Shown: positions 38,567 to 46,116, counted from the stretch's first letter. The stretch is 64,000 nt of DNA from an uncultured Oscillospiraceae bacterium (GCA_900539695.1 UQDG01000001.1:62001-126000), one strand, 5' to 3'. Notes: generated by a model not told the origin, from the sequence alone. Made by a program: numbers and translations.

Positions 38567-38660
38567 TATCCTATTCATCTTATTCATTATATTCGTTATA
38601 TTCGTTATATTCGTTGCCACTGTGATGTAATGAATAGGATGAATATAATGAATAGGATGG
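38567..38660. repeat. Iteron-like AT-rich repeats after the RepA-like gene
   Basis: Five tandem 9-bp units (consensus ATTCRTTAT) run from 38573 to 38617. The 13-mer AATGAATAGGATG occurs at 38629 and 38647. The two parts are imperfect inverted repeats of each other. Iterons next to a rep gene usually mark a replication origin; this is an inference from arrangement only. Confidence 0.6.
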
Positions 38661-38719
38661 TGATAATAGTAATAATGAAAACAGCACAGTATAGCACTGG
38701 CTACTTTATGCTGTAGAGC

Positions 38720-38828
38720 ATGTAGGGGCGAACATCGTTCGCCCGCCAACCTTGCGCTGCATCCACCTTCGGGCCATGGCTGCGCACTGACCAAACGCCC
38801 ACGGGCGAACATCGTTCGCCCCTACAAC
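38720..38828. repeat. Interspersed palindromic repeat, double unit
   Basis: TGTAGGGGCGAACATCG at the left and CGTTCGCCCCTACA at the right, with the inner GGGCGAACATCGTTCGCC motif appearing twice. It belongs to the TGTAGGGGCG family. Confidence 0.8.
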
Positions 38829-38879
38829 GTGCTTTTGGCGGGCTGCGTCTACAAAAAAGCGCCCCGCAAGGCAACAACC

Positions 38880-38908
38880 TTGCGAAGCGTGTCGAATTAT
38901 GCTATACT
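38880..38908 (+). promoter_or_regulatory. Sense promoter of small-peptide unit 1
   Basis: TTGCGA (38880-38885), 17-nt spacer and TATACT (38903-38908). The transcript would begin near 38915 with a short GCCGCC..GGCGGC hairpin. Confidence 0.7.
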
Positions 38909-38987
38909 GATAACGCCGCCATCGGCGGCAAGGCGCTGCACAACAACGGCAGGCGGTTGGCCACACTTCCCGAAAGGGGGTGAGACC

Positions 38988-39077
38988 ATGCGTTTTACAT
39001 TGACTTTCCATATCGGTCACAAGACCGTTACGCTAAGCTTGGTAGTAAAAAGCAAGAACCGCCACCCGGCACGGTGA
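38988..39077 (+). CDS. Small basic peptide, unit 1 (type I toxin candidate)
   Basis: 29 residues behind a very strong ribosome site, AAAGGGGGTGA (38973-38983). The peptide starts MRFTLTFHIG, has a hydrophobic core TVTLSLVV and ends in the basic tail KSKNRHPAR. A paralogue with the same start, core and NRH tail is at 39805. The 5' untranslated region carries AAGGCGCTGC (38930) and GCGGTTGGCC (38953), both perfectly complementary to sequences after the stop (GCAGCGCCTT at 39123, GGCCAACCGC at 39108). The mRNA can thus close on itself. An antisense RNA overlaps its 3' end. Function is inferred from layout; no known toxin family is matched. Confidence 0.65.
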   Translation: MRFTLTFHIGHKTVTLSLVVKSKNRHPAR

Positions 39078-39136
39078 CGGTTCTTAGATTGAACTAATAC
39101 CAGATCGGGCCAACCGCTTGTCGCAGCGCCTTTTCT
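39047..39136 (-). ncRNA. Antisense RNA of unit 1 (antitoxin candidate)
   Basis: A perfect consensus promoter lies on the minus strand: TTGACA (39166-39171), 17 nt, TATAAT (39143-39148). Its transcript would run left across the 3' part of the peptide gene. It would end at a hairpin GAACCG..CGGTTC (39054-39085) followed by TTTTT on this strand, giving about 90 nt. It starts inside the region that pairs with the mRNA 5' end. Confidence 0.65.
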
Positions 39137-39167
39137 ACTATTATTATACGCGCTGCCGGTGCGGCTG

Positions 39168-39345
39168 TCAAGATTGCTGCGGCTTTTTAAACTCATGCAT
39201 GCCGCGGATGGTGCCACCGTCGCACAGGATGTCCACGCCCGCCAGGTAGCCGTTGCGCTCGTCGGCCAGCGCCTGGACGCTGTCGCGCTTGGAGGTGCCG
39301 CAGCTTTTGGCGTAGGCGGTGCCCCCACACAGGAAATAATTACAA
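39168..39345 (-). pseudogene. Short-chain dehydrogenase C-terminal fragment
   Basis: Reading minus strand, a frame ends at 39168 with the segment ADERNGYLAGVDILCDGG then TIRGMHEFKK, the typical C-terminal end of short-chain dehydrogenases/reductases (GVDIL-DGG). The Rossmann and catalytic parts are missing upstream, so only about 50 residues of the gene remain. Its stop codon overlaps the -35 box of the antisense promoter of unit 1. It points to an old deletion or insertion at this site. Confidence 0.6.
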
Positions 39346-39407
39346 AATAGGACTTGACTTTATACCCCCAAATGTGCTAGAATCTTTCTTGCAGTCAAAT
39401 GCGATTT

Positions 39408-39491
39408 GCGGAAGTGCTGGAATCGGCAGACAGGCACGTTTGAGGTGCGTGTGTCTATGACGTGTGGGTTCAAGTCCCATCTTCCGCACCA
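39408..39491 (+). tRNA. tRNA-Leu (anticodon GAG)
   Basis: Acceptor arms GCGGAAG and CTTCCGC pair. The anticodon loop TTGAGGT sits on a CACGT/GCGTG stem. A long variable arm (class II) and the T loop GGTTCAAGTCCC follow, and CCA is encoded. The GAG anticodon reads CUC and CUU leucine codons. A strong terminator follows directly. Confidence 0.95.
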
Positions 39492-39499
39492 AACAAAGG

Positions 39500-39535
39500 T
39501 CCCCATGGCGTACCCCGCCATGGGGATTTTTGTTT
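39500..39535 (+). terminator. Terminator of tRNA-Leu
   Basis: CCCCATGGCG and CGCCATGGGG form a 10-bp stem with a 5-nt loop, then ATTTTTGTTT. Confidence 0.9.
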
Positions 39536-39584
39536 GGTATTCGGAGCTGAGGACTTGAACAGGGCGACGGCACCGAAGTGCCGG

Positions 39585-39611
39585 AACCAACAGTCCAGTG
39601 GACTGTTGGTT
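39585..39611. repeat. Perfect 13-bp palindrome between the tRNA-end copies
   Basis: AACCAACAGTCCA and TGGACTGTTGGTT flank a single G. It lies in the 129-bp interval between the two copies of the tRNA-Leu 3' end and may be a remnant of inserted DNA. Confidence 0.7.
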
Positions 39612-39622
39612 AGCCCGCGGGA

Positions 39623-39644
39623 AAGTCCCATCTTCCGCACCAAA
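39623..39644 (+). repeat. Duplicated tRNA-Leu 3' end (att-like direct repeat)
   Basis: 22 bp identical to 39472-39493, that is, the T-loop-to-CCA end of tRNA-Leu plus two further A. Such duplications are left by integrases that target tRNA 3' ends. Only 129 bp now separate the copies, so any element once here is gone. Confidence 0.8.
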
Positions 39645-39650
39645 AAGAGA

Positions 39651-39680
39651 CCCGAACTTCGGTTCGGGCCTTTTCTTTTT
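39651..39680 (+). terminator. Terminator after the att-like repeat
   Basis: CCCGAAC-TTCG-GTTCGGG, a stable tetraloop hairpin, then CCTTTTCTTTTT. Confidence 0.85.
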
Positions 39681-39697
39681 ATATATAAGTGCTACCC

Positions 39698-39726
39698 TTG
39701 CAAACCCTGTCGAATCATGGTACACT
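39698..39726 (+). promoter_or_regulatory. Sense promoter of small-peptide unit 2
   Basis: TTGCAA (39698-39703), 17-nt spacer and TACACT (39721-39726). The spacer is similar to that of unit 1 (TGTCGAATYATG shared). Confidence 0.7.
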
Positions 39727-39804
39727 GGTAATGCCGCTTCGGCGGCAAGGCGCTGCACAACAACGGCAGGCGGTTGGCCACGCTTCCCGAAAGGGGGTGA
39801 GACC

Positions 39805-39885
39805 ATGCGAATCACAATGCACATCGGCAGTTTTACTGTGACGATCATCATTAAGAAACGCAAAAACCGCCACTCGGCCAAGTGA
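39805..39885 (+). CDS. Small basic peptide, unit 2 (type I toxin candidate)
   Basis: 26 residues behind the identical ribosome site AAAGGGGGTGA. It begins MRITMHIGSFTVTIIIKKRK and ends NRHSAK. The flanking mRNA elements of unit 1 are conserved: AAGGCGCTGC at 39747 pairs with GCAGCGCCTT at 39938, and GCGGTTGGCC at 39770 pairs with GGCCAACCGC at 39923. The coding part has diverged while the paired ends and signals are unchanged, which suggests selection on the RNA structure. It is separated from unit 1 by the tRNA gene and the SDR fragment. Confidence 0.65.
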   Translation: MRITMHIGSFTVTIIIKKRKNRHSAK

Positions 39886-39952
39886 CGGTTCTTAGGGTTT
39901 CCTAAGCACTATTACTGAATCGGGCCAACCGCTTGTCGCAGCGCCTTTTTCT
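39860..39952 (-). ncRNA. Antisense RNA of unit 2 (antitoxin candidate)
   Basis: A perfect TTGACA-17-TATAAT promoter on the minus strand (39982-39987, 39959-39964). The transcript of about 90 nt would end at CCGTCACT..AGTGGCGG (39865-39890) followed by TTTTT. The layout is the same as in unit 1. Confidence 0.65.
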
Positions 39953-40093
39953 ATCCTTATTATACCCGTCCCCGCGCCTGCTGTCAAGCCTTGGCGCACG
40001 CTGACATCCGGCTTTCACCCCGCTTTTCCCGCCCAAATCCTGTCCCAAACCGCACAAAAACCGCACAAAAACCGCCAAACATCCCACTGCCGC

Positions 40094-40121
40094 TTGCATT
40101 TTTCCGCCGCTTTGCTATAAT
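40094..40121 (+). promoter_or_regulatory. trkA promoter
   Basis: TTGCAT (40094-40099), 16-nt spacer and TATAAT (40116-40121). The interval 39990-40093 holds no recognisable feature apart from a twofold CCGCACAAAAA. Confidence 0.75.
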
Positions 40122-40186
40122 GAGCTTACTACTGTGGGAGTATACACTTTTGGCCCACTTCTGCCTGAAACAAAAGGAGAAACACT

Positions 40187-41551
40187 ATGAGAATCGTGGT
40201 TGTAGGCGCGGGCAAGGTCGGGCGCGTCCTGACGGAACAGCTCGCGGCGGAAAAGCACGATATTGTCGTTATCGACCAGGACTCTGACCTGATCGAGAGC
40301 CTCGTAAACATCTACGACGTCCGCGGTGTGGCGGGCAACGGCGGCTGCTACGACATCCAGAAGGACGCCTTTGAGGATGGCGCCGACCTGCTCATCGCCA
40401 CCACCTCCAGCGACGAGACCAATATTCTGGCCTGCCTTGTGGCAAAAAAGCTCGGTACACCGCACACTATTGCGCGTATCCGTAACCCGGAGTACGAGAA
40501 GCAGCTCCACTTTATGCGCGAGGAGCTGGGCCTTTCCATGGTCGTCAACCCGGAGAAGGCCACCGCGCGGGAGATCGCCCGCGTGCTGCGTTTCCCCAGC
40601 GCCATCAAGCGCGAGCAGTTCTGCCGCCAGCGGTTTGAGCTGGTGGAGTACCGCATCAACGAGGGCAACCCCCTGGTGGGTCTGCAGCTGAGCGACCTGT
40701 ACCGCAACATCCGCGTTAAAATTTTGATCTGCGCGGTCGCCCGCGGCCAGCAGACCATCATCCCCACCGGCGCTACGGTGCTGCAAAAAGGCGACAAGAT
40801 TTACTTGACCGCCAGCGCCCGCGAGCTGGAAAGCTTCTTCCGCAAGCTGAAGATCTTCAAGGCCCGCGCCAACAACATCATGATCGTCGGCGCCAGCCGC
40901 ATCACCTACTACCTGGTCAAGGAACTGCAGGACATCCAGAAGCGGGTGACTGTCATCGATTCCAACGCCGCCCGCTGCCAGGCCATGAGCGAGAAGTTCC
41001 CCGGTGCGCTGGTCATCCACGGCGACGGCGCCGACAGCGAGCTGCTGAGCGAGGAACGCATCAGCGAAATGGACGCCTTTGTGCCCCTGACCGGCCTGGA
41101 CGAAACGAACATCATCCTGGCCATGTACGCCAGCCAGTTTGCTAACTGCAAGGTGGTGGCCAAGATCAACCGCCCCAGCTTTGCCGACCTGGCCAACGAG
41201 AAAGGCCTGGTAGACAGCGTGGTTTCCACCGCCGCCGTGACCAGCGAAATCATTGCCCGGTATGTGCGTGCGATGCAAAATAGTTTTGACTCTGACAACA
41301 TCAAGACCCTGCACCGCCTGGTGGGCGGCCGCGTCGAAGCGTTGGAGTTCAACGTCGGCCCCGGCCTGCCTTTCATCGGTGTACCGTTAAAAGATTTGAA
41401 CCTGCGCGAGGGTATGCTGGTGGCCGGCATCGTGCGGCAGAACGGTGCACCGGTCATTCCCTCCGGTGCAGACGCCCTGCAGGAGGGCGACGACGTGGTG
41501 ATCGTTACCACCGACACCACCCTGCACGCCCTGCGCGACATCGTAAAGTGA
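40187..41551 (+). CDS. trkA: Potassium-uptake regulatory subunit TrkA
   Basis: 454 residues built from two RCK units. Each unit has a Rossmann NAD-binding domain (VVGAGKVGRVL at about 4; IVGASRITYYL at about 232) and a C-terminal RCK_C lobe (about 135-220 and 370-454). This double form is TrkA rather than the half-length KtrA. It gates the TrkH channel encoded 10 bp downstream. The ATG follows AAAAGGAG. Confidence 0.96.
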   Translation: MRIVVVGAGKVGRVLTEQLAAEKHDIVVIDQDSDLIESLVNIYDVRGVAGNGGCYDIQKDAFEDGADLLIATTSSDETNILACLVAKKLGTPHTIARIRNPEYEKQLHFMREELGLSMVVNPEKATAREIARVLRFPSAIKREQFCRQRFELVEYRINEGNPLVGLQLSDLYRNIRVKILICAVARGQQTIIPTGATVLQKGDKIYLTASARELESFFRKLKIFKARANNIMIVGASRITYYLVKELQDIQKRVTVIDSNAARCQAMSEKFPGALVIHGDGADSELLSEERISEMDAFVPLTGLDETNIILAMYASQFANCKVVAKINRPSFADLANEKGLVDSVVSTAAVTSEIIARYVRAMQNSFDSDNIKTLHRLVGGRVEALEFNVGPGLPFIGVPLKDLNLREGMLVAGIVRQNGAPVIPSGADALQEGDDVVIVTTDTTLHALRDIVK

Positions 41552-41561
41552 GGGCGCCGGC

Positions 41562-43034
41562 ATGAATTATAGAATGGTTGCCTTTGTGCTGGGCCGCATC
41601 TTTGCAATCGAAGCAGGTTTGATGCTTTTCCCGCTGATCTGCGCCATGCTCTACGGCGAGTGGTATCTGTTGCCTGCATTTTTGTTGCCTGCCGCGCTGC
41701 TGGCGGTGCTGGGGTTCATCACCAGCCACAAGCCCCCCAAAAACACCACCATCTTTGCCCGCGACGGCCTGGCCATCGTGGCGCTGGTCTGGGTGCTGAT
41801 GAGTGCCTTCGGCGCACTGCCCTTTGTGATTTCCGGCGAAATACCGTCCTTTATTGACGCTTTCTTCGAGACCGTCTCCGGCTTTACCACCACCGGCTCC
41901 ACCATCCTGACCGACGTGGAAGCCCTGAGCCACGGCACGCTGTACTGGCGCAGCTTCTCCCACTGGGTGGGCGGCATGGGCGTGCTGGTGTTTGCCATGG
42001 CGGTGCTGCCCATGACCGACGGCCGCGCCATGCACCTGATGCGCGCCGAGATCCCCGGCCCGACGGTGGGCAAGATTTCCAGCAAATTGAGCGATAGTGC
42101 GAAGATTTTGTATGCTATCTACTTTGCCATGACCTTCGTCGAGGTCGTCCTGCTCTGCGCAGGCGGCATGCCGCTGTTCGACTCGCTCATCCACACCTTC
42201 GGCACGGCGGGCACCGGCGGTTTCAGCAACAAGGGGCTAAGCGTGGGGGCGTACAATAACCCGTACTTTGAAATCGTCATCGGCGTATTCATGCTGCTGT
42301 TCGGCATCAACTTTAACCTCTATTATTTCTTGTTGCTGCGTCGTTTTCGCGATGCCTTCTGCTCTGAGGAAATGCTGACCTACCTTGGCATCGTGGGCTT
42401 CTCCACGGTCACCATCACCCTCAACATCCTGCACCTGTACGACAACGTCGGCACGGCACTGCGCACGGCGTTCTTCCAGGTGTCGTCCATCATCACCACC
42501 ACGGGTTATGCGTCGGCGGACTTCAACCTCTGGCCGACCTACTCCCGCATCGTCATCTGCATTCTCATGTTCTGCGGCGCTTGCGCTGGCTCGACGGCGG
42601 GCGGTCTTAAAATTTCGCGTGTCATCATATTTTTAAAGGCGGCCAAGCAAGACCTGAACAAGATGCTGCACACCCACGCCGTCACCACCGTCCGCTTTGA
42701 GGGCAAGCCCCTGGACGAGAAAGTGCTGCGCGGCGTACACAACTACTTCAACATTTACATGCTGCTGCTCACCCTGTCGGTGCTGCTGCTTTCGCTGGAT
42801 GGATTCGACATAGTATCGACGTTTACAGCGGTGCTGACCTGCTTCAACAACGTAGGCCCGGGTCTCGAAATGGTCGGCCCCATGGGCAGCTTCGCGGACT
42901 TCTCGGCCCCGGCCAAGCTGCTGCTCAGCTTTGACATGCTGGCAGGACGGCTGGAGCTGTACCCCATGCTGGCGCTGTTTTCGCCCCGGATGTGGCGGAA
43001 GCGGATTTCTTCTTTTAAAGAAGTCAAAGTTTGA
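41562..43034 (+). CDS. trkH: Potassium transporter TrkH
   Basis: 490 residues with the four-repeat SKT channel fold. The P-loop filter motifs include TVSGFTTTGST (about 108), FGTAGTGGFSN (about 214) and the later STAGGLKISR and FNNVGPGLE regions, each with the conserved Gly. About ten hydrophobic spans are seen. It forms an operon with trkA for K+ uptake. Confidence 0.96.
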   Translation: MNYRMVAFVLGRIFAIEAGLMLFPLICAMLYGEWYLLPAFLLPAALLAVLGFITSHKPPKNTTIFARDGLAIVALVWVLMSAFGALPFVISGEIPSFIDAFFETVSGFTTTGSTILTDVEALSHGTLYWRSFSHWVGGMGVLVFAMAVLPMTDGRAMHLMRAEIPGPTVGKISSKLSDSAKILYAIYFAMTFVEVVLLCAGGMPLFDSLIHTFGTAGTGGFSNKGLSVGAYNNPYFEIVIGVFMLLFGINFNLYYFLLLRRFRDAFCSEEMLTYLGIVGFSTVTITLNILHLYDNVGTALRTAFFQVSSIITTTGYASADFNLWPTYSRIVICILMFCGACAGSTAGGLKISRVIIFLKAAKQDLNKMLHTHAVTTVRFEGKPLDEKVLRGVHNYFNIYMLLLTLSVLLLSLDGFDIVSTFTAVLTCFNNVGPGLEMVGPMGSFADFSAPAKLLLSFDMLAGRLELYPMLALFSPRMWRKRISSFKEVKV

Positions 43035-43051
43035 TTTTGATAGTTGCTTTC

Positions 43052-43084
43052 AAGACCTGCCATCTTGCGGCAGGTCTTTCTTTA
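43052..43084 (+). terminator. Terminator after trkH
   Basis: AAGACCTGCC and GGCAGGTCTT form a 10-bp stem with a T-rich tail. Confidence 0.85.
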
Positions 43085-43161
43085 TCGAGGTGTCCGCCGC
43101 AAGCAAAGTATAATCTCGTCCCCACCTGCATATACATCACCAAACCAAGGGAGGGGATACT

Positions 43162-43977
43162 ATGCGCCGCAACAAAAAAGGGAAAACTGTACCGCAAGAT
43201 CTGTTCGTTTTTCTGGTGCTGGGGCTGCTGGCGGCGGTGCTGGCAGCGGTGGTGCATCTTTTGTATCACACCGAGTACGCCGAGACCTCCACCCCCAACG
43301 ATTGCTTTGCCGCCGTCTCGGCCACCGCAACAGGGGAGACTGCCGTGCCCAAAATCGTCTGCCTTACCTTTGACGACGGCCCCAGCGCCCACACGCCGGA
43401 AATTTTGGATATACTGGAAAAAGAGCACGTACCAGCAACCTTTTTTGTCTGTGCGCAGGATGCCAACGAAGCGCACCTGGATAAAATTGCCGACATCGCC
43501 GCCGCAGGCCACCAGATCGCCCTGCACAGCGCCAGCCACCAGTACAGCAAAATCTATCGCAGTACCGATGCTTTCTGGCAGGACATCAAGCAGCTGCGCC
43601 AGGCCATCAGCCCCTACGTGGACGCCGATTCCCTGACCTGGCTGCGCTTTCCGGGCGGCAGCACCAACACGGTCAGCCACAAATACGGCGGCAGCGGCAT
43701 CATGAAACGGCTGAAAGCCCAGGCTGAGGAGCGCGGCCTGCACTGGATCGACTGGAACGTCTGCGCCGAGGACGCCACCGCCAGCCACCCCAACGCCGCA
43801 CAAATTTTGCGCAATATCCGGCGGGACGCCGACGGCCGCGACACCTGCGTGGTGCTGCTGCACGACACCAAAGCCACCGGCCAGACCGTGAAAGCCCTGC
43901 CTGACATGATCGACTGGTTCCGGGAGCAGGGTTACACATTTTGTACAGTTTCTCAAATGAATGACTTGCAAAATTAG
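43162..43977 (+). CDS. Membrane-anchored polysaccharide deacetylase
   Basis: 271 residues. One transmembrane helix (about 15-37) anchors a NodB domain: TFDDGPSAHTPEIL (catalytic Asp pair), LHSASHQY (metal-binding HxxxH), RFPGGSTN and a C-terminal VVLLHDTKATGQTV. These enzymes remove N-acetyl groups from peptidoglycan or other surface glycans. The ATG follows GGGAGGGG. Sporulation-type PdaA or lysozyme-resistance PgdA roles cannot be told apart here. Confidence 0.92.
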   Translation: MRRNKKGKTVPQDLFVFLVLGLLAAVLAAVVHLLYHTEYAETSTPNDCFAAVSATATGETAVPKIVCLTFDDGPSAHTPEILDILEKEHVPATFFVCAQDANEAHLDKIADIAAAGHQIALHSASHQYSKIYRSTDAFWQDIKQLRQAISPYVDADSLTWLRFPGGSTNTVSHKYGGSGIMKRLKAQAEERGLHWIDWNVCAEDATASHPNAAQILRNIRRDADGRDTCVVLLHDTKATGQTVKALPDMIDWFREQGYTFCTVSQMNDLQN

Positions 43978-43994
43978 TTCAAATCGGCTATAAT
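43966..43994 (+). promoter_or_regulatory. Promoter of the 44044 membrane-protein gene
   Basis: TTGCAA (43966-43971), 17-nt spacer and TATAAT (43989-43994). The -35 box overlaps the end of the deacetylase gene. Confidence 0.75.
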
Positions 43995-44043
43995 TGAACA
44001 CAGCAAATCCAAACGCCCAAGGAATCCCAAAGGAGAAACCGCC

Positions 44044-44583
44044 ATGCGCAAGACCGAAAGCCAAAAAATCGCCCTCTGCGGTGTGCTGGGGGCGCTGTCG
44101 GTCGTGCTGCTGCTGGTGGGCGCGGCGCTGCAAATCGGCACCTACGCCGCGCCGATGCTGGCCGCGTTCCTGCTCATCCCCGTGCTGGACGAGTACGGCC
44201 CCAAGTACGCCCTGCTTTTGTACGTTACTGTGTCGATTTTATCCGTGCTGCTGGTGCCGGAGCTGGAGCTGGCGTTTTTTTACGTGTTCGTCATTGGCTA
44301 TTATCCTGTGCTGCGCCAGCAATTGGCACGCATAAAAAGTACGCTGCTGCGTTGGGTCATTAAGTTCGCGGTGTTCAACGGGGCCACGGTGCTGGTTTAC
44401 CTGCTGCTCTTTGCGCTGCTCGGCCCTGCCATCCTGGACGAGCTGCTGGCCGACGGTGTTGGCATGCTGGCCGCCCTGCTGGCCGCCGGCAACCTCTCCT
44501 TCTGGCTCTGCGACCGCGCGGTCGGCGCACTGACCCGGTATTATAGGTTGATTTTGAAGAAGAAGTTGAAGTTTTTGCATTAA
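44044..44583 (+). CDS. Polytopic membrane protein, unknown function
   Basis: 179 residues behind AAAGGAG with about five hydrophobic spans (20-42, 45-62, 68-95, 115-140 and 147-165) and a basic C-terminus. The opening KIALCGVLGALSVVLLLVGA and the overall size resemble ECF-transporter S-like proteins seen in Ruminococcaceae, but no substrate-specific feature is evident. It has its own promoter. No function assigned. Confidence 0.6.
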   Translation: MRKTESQKIALCGVLGALSVVLLLVGAALQIGTYAAPMLAAFLLIPVLDEYGPKYALLLYVTVSILSVLLVPELELAFFYVFVIGYYPVLRQQLARIKSTLLRWVIKFAVFNGATVLVYLLLFALLGPAILDELLADGVGMLAALLAAGNLSFWLCDRAVGALTRYYRLILKKKLKFLH

Positions 44584-44606
44584 AAGCAGATTCATGCAAA
44601 TTGGTT

Positions 44607-44668
44607 TGCAGGGGGCGGCGTCCTCGACGCCCCCCAATGGGCCGATGCAAGCATCGGCCTCTACAACT
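44607..44668. repeat. Interspersed palindromic repeat, double unit
   Basis: TGCAGGGGGCGGCGTCC..GACGCCCCCC followed by GGGCCGATGCAAGCATCGGCC and TCTACA. It is a member of the TGTAGGGGCG family and fills the gap before the GH13 gene. Confidence 0.75.
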
Positions 44669-44724
44669 GCAAGGCAAGCATCATTCCAACGAAACAAAAA
44701 AATAAACGATAATAGGAGACAAAC

Positions 44725-46047
44725 ATGTGGTACGATGAAGCTGTAATTTACCAGATCTACCCCCTGGGCCTGTGCGGGGCGCCGCTGCAAAATGACGGCG
44801 ACCCATCCCAGGCCGACCAGCATCGCCTGCTGCGGGTGCTGGATTGGGTGGACCACATCAAGGCGCTGGGCGCGACCTGCGTGCTGTTCAACCCCCTGTT
44901 CGAGAGCGACGCCCACGGTTACGACACCCGCGACTACAACAAGGTGGACTGCCGCCTGGGCACCAACGACGACCTCAAGCAGGTTTGCGCAGCCCTGCAC
45001 GCGGCGGGCATCCGCGTGCTGCTGGACGGCGTGTTCAACCACGTGGGCCGCGGCTTTTGGGCGTTCAAGGACGTGCAGGAGAAAAAGTGGGACAGCCCCT
45101 ACAAAGATTGGTTCCACATCAGCTTTGACGGCAACACCAACTACAACGACGGCTTCTGGTACGAGGCCTGGGAGGGCTGCAACGAGCTGGTCAAGCTGAA
45201 TTTACAGCATCCTGACGTGAAAAATTATCTGTTCGACGCTGTGCGCAGCTGGGTGCGGGACTACGACATCGACGGCCTGCGCCTCGACGTGGCCTACTGC
45301 CTGGACCTGGGCTTTTTGAGCGAGCTGCGCGGCCTGGCGAACAGCATCAAGCCGGATTTCGTCCTGGTGGGCGAGACCCTGCACGGCGACTACAACCGCT
45401 GGATGAACGACCACGCCTGCCACAGCGTGACCAACTACGAGTGCTACAAGGGGCTGTATTCCAGCTTCAACACCGGCAACATGCACGAGATCAGCTACAG
45501 CCTGAACCGCCAGTTTGGCAGCGAGCAGTGGTGCTTGTACACCGGCAAGCACCTGCTGAGCTTTGTGGATAACCACGATGTAACGCGCATTGCTACGATT
45601 CTGACGGATAAAAACTGCTTAAAGCCGATCTACGGCCTGCTGTTTGGTATGCCCGGCGTGCCCGCCGTCTACTACGGCAGCGAGTGGGGGATGGAGGGCG
45701 ACAAACGCAACGGCGACCCCACCCTGCGCCCCGCCGTGGAACGCCCCGAATCCAACGATCTGACCGCCTGGATCACCGTGCTGGCCCACGCCCGCACCCA
45801 AAGCAAGGCCCTGTGCTGCGGCAGCTACCGCAACGTGCTGGTGCAGCCCAAGCAGCTGATTTTTGAGCGTTACGCCGACGGCGAGCGCGTGCTGGTGGCC
45901 ATCAACGCCGACGGCAACCCGTTTACCGCCCACTTTGACGCCGGCTGTGGTATGGCGGTGGACATGATCACCGGCGCCCCGCACGATTTCGGCGGCGGCA
46001 GCGAGCTGGCACCGTATAGTGTAAGCTACTGGAAAATGGAACGGTAA
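44725..46047 (+). CDS. GH13 alpha-glucan-acting enzyme (alpha-amylase family)
   Basis: 440 residues, no signal peptide, hence cytoplasmic. (beta/alpha)8 motifs are ordered as expected: DGVFNHVG, GLRLDVAYCLD with the nucleophile Asp (about 190), LVGETLHG with the acid/base Glu (about 217) and FVDNHD (about 283). It is shorter than typical neopullulanases and lacks their N-domain. Specificity (maltodextrin hydrolysis, glucosidase or transferase) cannot be fixed from the sequence. Confidence 0.9.
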   Translation: MWYDEAVIYQIYPLGLCGAPLQNDGDPSQADQHRLLRVLDWVDHIKALGATCVLFNPLFESDAHGYDTRDYNKVDCRLGTNDDLKQVCAALHAAGIRVLLDGVFNHVGRGFWAFKDVQEKKWDSPYKDWFHISFDGNTNYNDGFWYEAWEGCNELVKLNLQHPDVKNYLFDAVRSWVRDYDIDGLRLDVAYCLDLGFLSELRGLANSIKPDFVLVGETLHGDYNRWMNDHACHSVTNYECYKGLYSSFNTGNMHEISYSLNRQFGSEQWCLYTGKHLLSFVDNHDVTRIATILTDKNCLKPIYGLLFGMPGVPAVYYGSEWGMEGDKRNGDPTLRPAVERPESNDLTAWITVLAHARTQSKALCCGSYRNVLVQPKQLIFERYADGERVLVAINADGNPFTAHFDAGCGMAVDMITGAPHDFGGGSELAPYSVSYWKMER

Positions 46048-46070
46048 GACGTAAAATATAAAATAGATAT

Positions 46071-46103
46071 ATCCCGCTGGCTGCAATGGCTGGCGGGATT
46101 TTT
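46071..46103 (+). terminator. Terminator after the GH13 gene
   Basis: ATCCCGC pairs with GCGGGAT with further inner pairing, followed by TTTTTAA. Confidence 0.75.
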
Positions 46104-46116
46104 AATTGGTTGCACG

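Noticed and set aside
38573..38617. CRISPR array
   Set aside because: The 9-bp units are tandem without spacers; no cas genes or typical 25-37 bp repeats occur anywhere in the window.
38829..38987. In-frame upstream extension of the unit 1 peptide to 82 codons
   Set aside because: It would span the promoter and the paired 5' arm and ignores the strong AAAGGGGGTGA site; unit 2 shows that only the part after the ATG is conserved.
39536..39565. Reverse-strand segment resembling a second tRNA 3' end (TGTTCAAGTCC)
   Set aside because: No acceptor, D or anticodon arms can be formed around it, so it is at most a fragment.
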